Positions 24,196 through 64,000 of a DNA stretch of 64,000 nt are shown piece after piece; position 1 is the first letter of the stretch, and every line of letters begins with the position of its first letter. The stretch is from Sternotherus odoratus. Taxonomy: Eukaryota; Chordata; Testudines; Kinosternidae. The DNA is taken from assembly GCA_032164245.1 (NCBI GenBank), contig JAVMKO010000021.1, forward strand, positions 10,794,285 through 10,858,284, in the 5' to 3' direction. The notes under the pieces are model-generated. The model was not told where the DNA came from, made no database searches, and saw only the letters and a program-made list of their open reading frames with translations. The position numbers were made by a program, and so were the translations under genes.

Positions 24196-25819
24196 GACAG
24201 GTTCTTTGTGCAGATTCTCAGGGGAGATGTCACACAAACCCAGGTCACTTTCAGCCTGGCCAGGACTTTGCCATGAACGCTTTGGCAGTGTCTCTCACCT
24301 AAGCAGAACCACCTGTATGCAGCCCTCCTCCAGCACTGACTTCCCATGCCCCAGGGCTCTGCTCCCTTTTGGAGAATGTATCTATGGACATAAGGGGAAG
24401 GGCAAGGACAAATAATTTTTAATTTTCTGGAAGCAAGGTGGTTTATTAACGCAAATGTATCTCTCTAATTGCAGCATACATTCACAACTACCAGGGACAT
24501 CATGGCTACCTCAGGGACAACAGATTGGCCTGCGAACACACACATTTTCAGCACGTGCAAGTCCCTTTAACAATCCCGGGGCGAGGGGATCATGCATGTA
24601 CCTGTAGGGAAGGAAGATAAATGCCACTGAAGCTGGAAAAGCAGTGAGACAAAACAAGCAGAATGTCAGGTTCAACTTCTCTGCAGCTTTGCCACTGACT
24701 CAAGTGGCTGACAGATCTCAGGAGAGAATCAGATCAAAATGTGCTAGTTTAAACAGAAGGTAAAAATAACTAGAGAGAAAAAGACTAGATGAGGCTTTTT
24801 AACAAGGACATATGTAATCTAAGCACAGGCTTCCCAAATCCCAGAGGCCTCATCTTGAGGCGCTAAGTGGAGTAATTAGGCAACCACGCAATGTAAAAAG
24901 TTGTGATCAACTGAGCAGTGGTGTTGGGGGAAAAATGTAAGCCACATGCAACCGTCTATGAGACATTTCAGATTACGTGACACGTCCTAAAGTGACACTC
25001 CAATCCCAAACACTTACCTGTACATAGTAATATAGATGGAAGTCTGTTTGCACTGGCACAAAATAAATAAAAATCACAACTGGATGACGAGTTTAGGCCT
25101 CAGTTTTCAGTGCTGTGAAAACAAGGTGTCCTTAAGACTGAAGTCCAGAAATGCCTCTTGTAAATCCAAAGAACACCAGTTTTTTTTATTTGTATAAATG
25201 AACTTCAATGCATTCCCAAGCTTGTAGCTATACCAGGGCACAACTGAAACTGACTAGAAACTAATAAGGTGAAATTAACTTGTCCGTTTCCATTGATGGA
25301 ATGCAAAGACTAAACAGCAAGAATGAAAAGTGAAATTTTAAACTTGCTCCCCAGTTTCATTGAAGTTAGTTATTACTAATCTAGCTTGTTGGACAAGACA
25401 TGCAAGAGCCCTTAGTTTCTCCAGTTAGCCATGGGGTAAGAGGGGATAGATTTTAAAAGGCACAGTGGGAATGAGATCACCATGGGACTATCTGGTGTAC
25501 AGAGTGGATACAGTGGGGTTGGACGGAAGCACCTTGTTTCAGAAACTAAAAGACTAGACCGCTATGAATAAGTTAGTAGGAAAAGCATCTTCTTGCTTCA
25601 AGATGTAAAACGAGGTTAGGAAGAAAATATCCACTGTAGCATTGCAGTTAGGTGCAAACATTCGGCATTGCTCGCTCTCCGGATACCAGAACAGATGAGC
25701 CCAATGCTATCTTTAATAACATGGATCTCAGACTCTTATTCTAGCTGTTTGACTAGGTACTTATATAGCCCCAACTTCCATAATAAGCATTCAGCCTTCA
25801 AACCTGTATCCTCACTGCA

Positions 25820-25955
25820 CCCCCATGAGGTAGGGAAGTATTACTATCCCCTCTTTCCAAATGGAGAACTGAGGCCTGGCGAATCTAAGTGACTCGCCCA
25901 AGGTCACCAGGAGTCTGTGGCAGAGCCATACACTGATCTCCTGAGTTCCACTCAG
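25820..25955 (-). mobile_element. SINE fragment (CORE type)
   Basis: AAATGGAGAACTGAGGCCTG, then AAGTGACTCGCCCAAGGTCA and CTGTGGCAGAGCC, is the antisense of the turtle tRNA-SINE/MIR core. Ends approximate. Confidence 0.55.
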
Positions 25956-26371
25956 TTCCTGCACATCTGTCCAGCCTTTTTCAGCTGGTCTCAGATGTAA
26001 TGTGGGAAACAGCAGTTAAAAGATGATTCTCACTTGAAACGCAGCTCAGACTCCAGGATAGTCTTGTCCGTTGATTTCAGCATGCGCCGAATCTTTAGCC
26101 ACACACCTTTTATTGCCAGAGATGTCAGCGGGGTCTCTAAAACAAGACGGCAGGGCACTAAACAGAGCCGGCTGGATGGGACCAGGGGCTTTGCAAAGGG
26201 AAGTCCTAGGTGGGAGACTCTTTAGCCGCCCACAGCGCAAGTTTTTCGGCTGGGACCATATGCCAAGAGATTTAACAGCACAAGTGATCTCCTGGAGCCC
26301 AGCTGGGAGTTTTTTCTCAAGACAGGGAAACTGCAGAGCAGAGGTAACCCTCCAAGTCATGTTGTTTTGCT

Positions 26372-26392
26372 CTCTGCCGCCCTCTACTGTTC
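26372..26392 (-). promoter_or_regulatory. CTCF-like site
   Basis: The minus strand reads ACAGTAGAGGGCGGCAGAGA, close to the CTCF core CAGNAGGGGGCRGC. Motif only. Confidence 0.35.
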
Positions 26393-26549
26393 CCTTTCCC
26401 CTCTGCATGGTTCTGTCCTCGGCATGCTGCTATTAAGGACCAGATTCAGAGTTGGTGTCAATCCACATCCCTCCTACTGGATTGGTGGCGTTACCATACT
26501 ACACAATAATAGTAACTGTTGTGTGTATTCCAATAATACACACAACAGA

Positions 26550-26640
26550 GGCTCCAAATGAGATCAGGGCCCCATTGGGCTAGGTGCTGTACAGACACCT
26601 AGCAGGAGACAGTTCCTGCCCCAAAGAACCTTCAATAAGT
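26550..26640 (-). mobile_element. LINE-type 3' tail fragment
   Basis: GGGCCCCATTGGGCTAGGTG, then CTGTACAGACACCTAGCAGG, and CAGTTCCTGCCCCAAAGAAC. Antisense of the same family seen in sense at 51740-52275 and in antisense at 41840-41918. Clade (CR1/L2/L3) not assigned. Confidence 0.5.
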
Positions 26641-28628
26641 TGTGTTTGGGTCACTTTAACCAACAGCGGGTCCCAGGCTCCCAAGAGAAGTTTTCTTGCA
26701 GTTGCCAAATGCAGCGGGGCCGCTATCATTTAGGAAATGGGTTGCAACCCAGAGATCCAGTCCTGGAACGGTTGAATTGCAGTGTTCCACCAGAGAAAGG
26801 TGAAGGAAGCCACACCTGCCATCCGCGGGGTGCCCTGAAGAGGGACAGCAAAGAGGTCCAAAACACCGTTCACCTTCTAACCAAAACACGTGGCCTAATA
26901 GGTCGAGCTAGTTATGTGTTGTGTAAAAAGACATTCTGTTGATCAGTTTTTAATGTTAGCAGGTATGATTACTCTTGGGTATGCCAGAAGTAGTTCTCAC
27001 TACTGCCAACCCCCAAGCATTCAAAGTCCTGAGTCTGGGCCCCCACAATCATGAGATGGTCTTAAAAGCCATGAGATCAGGTTTTTTAAAAAATAATCAG
27101 TGCTGGGTTCTGTTTCTTTACTTTCTGTTTTTTGAGCTTTAAATTAGAGTGAATTCCTTCCCCCCTCCTCCCCCCCCCTGCTTTTATCAGGAACCATCAG
27201 GGTAGAAATTTCCTTTTGTAAAAAAACAAGGGAGAGATCTGAGGGTCTCGGGACTCCAGGAGCTGGGGCTTTAAGGAAAACACTGACTACTACAAGGCTC
27301 AGGATAAAATCGTGAGGGTTCACAACACTGAGTCCCACTGCACTTAGGACCTGGGAATTTGGGGCAGGCTGCTGGCTGCGGTGGATCTTTGGCCAGATCC
27401 TCGGAGGGCCAATTCCACCTCGCCATGCACAGCAAGAGTGTGTAGCCGCCAAGTGCTAGATAACCCCCCTGCTGGTGAGATGGCTCCTTGTCTGGCTGAC
27501 AGACACAGGATTGACCCAGGGACCTTCAGAGCTTGAAAAAACAAAGAGAACACAGACAACTCCAGCATGGAGCCAAAGCACCAGAGATTGTGGCTGTAAC
27601 AACTCATATGCTCTAGGGATCAGCACTGAGCAGGACATGTAACACACCCACCGATGGGTTATACTGGTGCCATGTGGGATCGGTGATGAGCACATTCTTC
27701 CCACAGAAATTGGCCCATCTCCTCCCTCCTACTCGAAGCATAAGGTCCCCGGGTGAATTCCTAGCATAGCTTCTCTCCTTCCTTTCCCTACCTCACTCAG
27801 AATCCAATGAGGAATTTCTCAGTGGCTTTCTGACAGCCTTCCCGACGGAGAGGCCTCTGCTGTTTTTTTAGTCAGCTTTCGTACTGATGCTGTCTGGACA
27901 CTCTGTGGTTTGATGTGTCTAGCAGATGGGTCCAGGGGGCGGCCTTCAGGTCTGAAACCGGTTCAGAGGGCGAGGGTTAGATTAGAAGTGAGATCAGCAG
28001 TTAGGGGTTGGGTTCAGATTAGACATTGTACAGATGCCCAGAGGGACAGAAACCTGCTAGAGACACTGACCTCGTGGGTTTTTCACTGTCTGGGAACAAC
28101 ATCTTGTGTGTGAACAGCAGTTCTTGGAATGTGTCAGCCCCATCTGAACCGGAACCAGGGAAATAGGGCTCCCCTGTTCGACCCACAATGAAACCGACAG
28201 GGCAGGTTAAAGTCTGAGGATTTAGGCCTGATCACCACTGAAATTCAAAGGGATTTGATCCTGAACTGTGGCCCATTTCTAGCTAAGACTGATTTTTGTT
28301 GATTGGACAGACTCCTCAGTACCCAGTTTTACATATCAGCCGAAAGCTGGCACGTGCTGTAGCCCCACATTGAGGTCAGCACTGACTCAGAGGGGAGAAC
28401 ACCCCTTCTCTGGAGTCCCACATCCCACCAGGAGAGATCATCTCCACAGCAAAGACAAGAGATCATCCCGTCTTCAGTCCCCCTCACTGCAGCATTTGAG
28501 ACCAGCACTTACTCAGAGAAAGGAGTCCCACTTCCTAGAGTGCTTACGGATCTCCTGTCCCATTCAAGAACCAAAACAGGGCCTAACCTGCTTAGCAGGC
28601 AGCGATCAGGGGGATGCTATACAACCAC

Positions 28629-28747
28629 CCTAACTAGATAGCAAGTGTGAAAAATCAGGACAGGGGGTGGGGAGTAACAGGAGCCTATATAAGAAAAAGC
28701 CCCCAAATCGGAACTGTCCCTATAAAATCAGGACATCTGGTCACCCT
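28629..28747. mobile_element. 119-bp TIR element, copy 2
   Basis: Same element as 23597-23718: GCAAGTGTGAAAAATCAGGA, CCTATATAAGAAAAAGCCCC, and right end TCTGGTCACCCT. The left TIR is more degraded than in copy 1. Confidence 0.75.
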
Positions 28748-29205
28748 AACCCTCACCCTTAGCTGTACATTTTCTGTCTAAGCTGTAGGTTGCTTTCCCA
28801 GCCCTCGTGCTCTTTTAAAGCCTTTTTAGATCAGTGACTCATTCAATTCGAAAGCCCAGGGTCTCTGGCTAGACGCTAGACTCTTCCCCCTGGCCTGGCC
28901 TGCCTGGAAGAACTTCCCCTTCACCTGAGCCATGAACTGGACTGGAGCTAGTTCCCTGGGTCTCATGTGACAGAGGAGGGCGTGAAGGGGACTCCCAGCC
29001 AATCTCCCTGCCCTCACCTCCTAAGCTGCTCCATATTAATGAGTCTGCCCCACCGTCTCTCCTCCTCCTGGCTACTGCAAAAGTCTGTCCAGCGGTTGGA
29101 TTTGCAAGCTTGTGCATTTGAGGGCTGGCTGGCTGGCTGTACCTGGAATTTCAGCTAGCAGAAGGGGAAACTTCTCTGCTCCTAAGCTAGCCAGAAGCCC
29201 TCACC

Positions 29206-62533
<33,328 letters not shown>

Positions 62534-63020
62534 GGGGCAGGTGCCAGCATCCTTGGGGAAAATTAAACCGGGAACTTTTCTAGAGCAAGCTGGCAATGCA
62601 CCATCGCGACATGGCCAGGCCGGGGCTGGGGACCAAAGAAACGGGGAACGCCAAACACTTGAACACAAGATCGATGATATGCCTGGATGCTTGGATATCG
62701 AAACCATCCACACTCTTCTGGTATGAAGAGAGCTCTTGGCCAACCTGAGAAAACCCAATCAAGGGGAATAAGAGACACCCATGGGGATTTAATTCTATAT
62801 ATAAATGCTCAGATACCTTGGATTGTGGCAGGGAAAAGATCCAGAGGAACAAAGTGGGGGGGAGGGGGGAGGGGGGGAGGGAGAGGCGGGAAGGGGTGGT
62901 TTACTCCAATGTTTTGTACTTAGTGTTACGGTCCATTAATTACCTCATCCTGATTTTCCCCACTTTCTACACCCTTATAAAGCAAATAAATTGCCTTTTA
63001 TTAATATTCTCTTATTCTTT
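62534..63020 (+). other. COL9A2: COL9A2 3' UTR with poly(A) signal
   Basis: Non-coding sequence after the stop with an AATAAA at 62985-62990, followed by a T/GT-rich stretch, gives a plausible cleavage site near 63005-63020. Further AATAAA hexamers at 63194, 63229, 63837 and 63852 could serve longer transcripts. A G-rich run lies at 62857-62895. Confidence 0.65.
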
Positions 63021-63500
63021 GATGTTATATTTGGAGGGGAGGAGGGTTTATTGTTGTGTGCCCCCTTTTTTGGTGCTGTTTTTAAGAGACAAAATATTTG
63101 TGGTTTAATATTTAACTGAATCACCAGACCAATGTCAGGCGTGCCCCGAGCTGTAAATCTTTGTAAAATAGGATTGTTTTATAAATAAGAATGAATAAAA
63201 AAGACCAACTTTTCAAAAGCAAATGGAGAATAAAATCCGGATGGAACGTTAATGAACTTCATCAATGCGTTGATTTCTTTGAACAAAATCGGGGTTTGTT
63301 GGTTTGGTTTTTTAAACAAAATGAAACACAATTGTATTGTTATTGCTGTTATTTTATTATTATTTTTGGTGGATGCCTACAGGGTTTAATACCCTTCCTG
63401 TTGAAATTATTCCAGCCTCTTGATTAACTTAATTAACAAGAGTTATTTATTTTGTGTGTGGTGGGGAGAAGGTGTGGCTCTTTTTGGGGTTGGGGTAGCC

Positions 63501-63769
63501 CTGTCAGGATCTCAAGGTGTGGGTGTGTGGGTGTGTCTGTCCCAGGACCTCAAGGTGTGTGTGTGTGGGTGTGTGGGTGTGTCTGTCCCAGGATCTCAAG
63601 GTGTGTGTGTGTGGGTGTGTGGGTGTGTCTGTCCCAGGATCTCAAGGTGTGTGTGTGTGGGTGTGTGGGTGTGTCTGTCCCAGGATCTCAAGGTGTGTGT
63701 GTGTGGGTGTGTGGGTGTGTCTGTCCCAGGATCTCAAGGTGTGTGTGTGTGTGTGTCTGTCCCAGCTGC
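63501..63769 (+). repeat. 46-bp minisatellite downstream of COL9A2
   Basis: Units CTGTCCCAGGATCTCAAGG followed by GTGTGTGTGTGTGGGTGTGT and GGGTGTGT repeat with a 46-base period: a partial first unit at 63501, four full units from 63537, and a shortened last one from 63721. It gives Cys/Val/Gly-rich open frames that are not genes. Confidence 0.95.
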
Positions 63770-64000
63770 TGACCCAAAAGAGTCTCGCATTCCAAGTGGC
63801 AATACTGTTTATATTTGATACCCAGTGTTGGACTGTAATAAATGTGCACAAAATAAAGGTAATTGATGGAATTATTTTCTGGTGGATTTAGATGGGCAGA
63901 AGTTTAAATTTTGGGGGGTTTATTTCTAGTCCTAATTTTTCCCATTATTAAATCGTTTTTTTGTGCTGCGAATCCAGACTTTTCCTGAAGTTTGCCGGTA

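Larger units (their letters stand above)
24196..29142. other. Intergenic region between SMAP2 and COL9A2
   Basis: No supported gene. It contains SINE/CORE-type fragments near 25820-25950, a CTCF-like motif at 26372-26392, a LINE-tail fragment at 26550-26640, a dispersed repeat near 26990-27280 (AATCATGAGATGG, AAGCCATGAGATCAGG), and the second 119-bp TIR element at 28629-28747. The last kilobase should contain the COL9A2 promoter, but I see no convincing TATA box (only TATTAAT at about 29034). Confidence 0.7.

Noticed and set aside
63420..63891. Cys/Val/Gly-rich open frames at the right edge
   Set aside because: They are translations of the 46-bp GT-rich minisatellite in its three frames.
62534..64000. 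ZMPSTE24, the expected next gene
   Set aside because: No coding exon of it is visible; only 3' UTR and repeat sequence lie here.

Overview
This window is vertebrate nuclear DNA, most likely from a turtle. The evidence is long introns with GT-AG (and one GC-AG) boundaries, CR1-type LINE tails, tRNA-derived SINEs and short terminal-inverted-repeat elements of kinds I know mainly from turtle and crocodilian genomes. The assignment is by recognition of repeats; no database search was possible. There are no prokaryotic features.

The window holds two divergently transcribed protein genes. On the minus strand, from about 23.0 kb down to the left edge, lie the first five coding exons of SMAP2, an ArfGAP of the trans-Golgi/early endosome. 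Its 3' exons are outside the window. Its promoter is a CpG island at about 22.9-23.4 kb, and intron 1 is 19.6 kb. On the plus strand, from 29.2 to 62.5 kb, lies a complete COL9A2 gene for the alpha-2 chain of type IX collagen. It has 32 coding exons and encodes 690 residues, with every splice junction readable. The two start codons are about 6.2 kb apart. SMAP2 next to COL9A2 matches the arrangement on human chromosome 1p34 as I remember it; the next expected neighbour, ZMPSTE24, is not visible.

Region by region: 1-3.3 kb holds SMAP2 exons 5 to 2; 3.3-22.9 kb is SMAP2 intron 1 with scattered old repeats; 22.6-24.2 kb holds a C-rich minisatellite, exon 1, the CpG island, two purine tracts and two small DNA transposons; 24.2-29.1 kb is intergenic; 29.2-62.5 kb is COL9A2, whose introns are crowded with SINEs, LINE tails, minisatellites and microsatellites; 62.5-64 kb is the COL9A2 3' UTR and downstream DNA with a 46-bp minisatellite. 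The two genes have unrelated jobs (vesicle traffic and cartilage matrix).

The most unusual observation is the third SMAP2 intron (916-1827). It has the marks of a minor-spliceosome (U12-type) intron: a near-perfect branch-point element and a 5' splice site that matches the U12 consensus except that it begins GC instead of GT or AT. I found no new gene system. Most other long open frames are low-complexity or repeat shadows.
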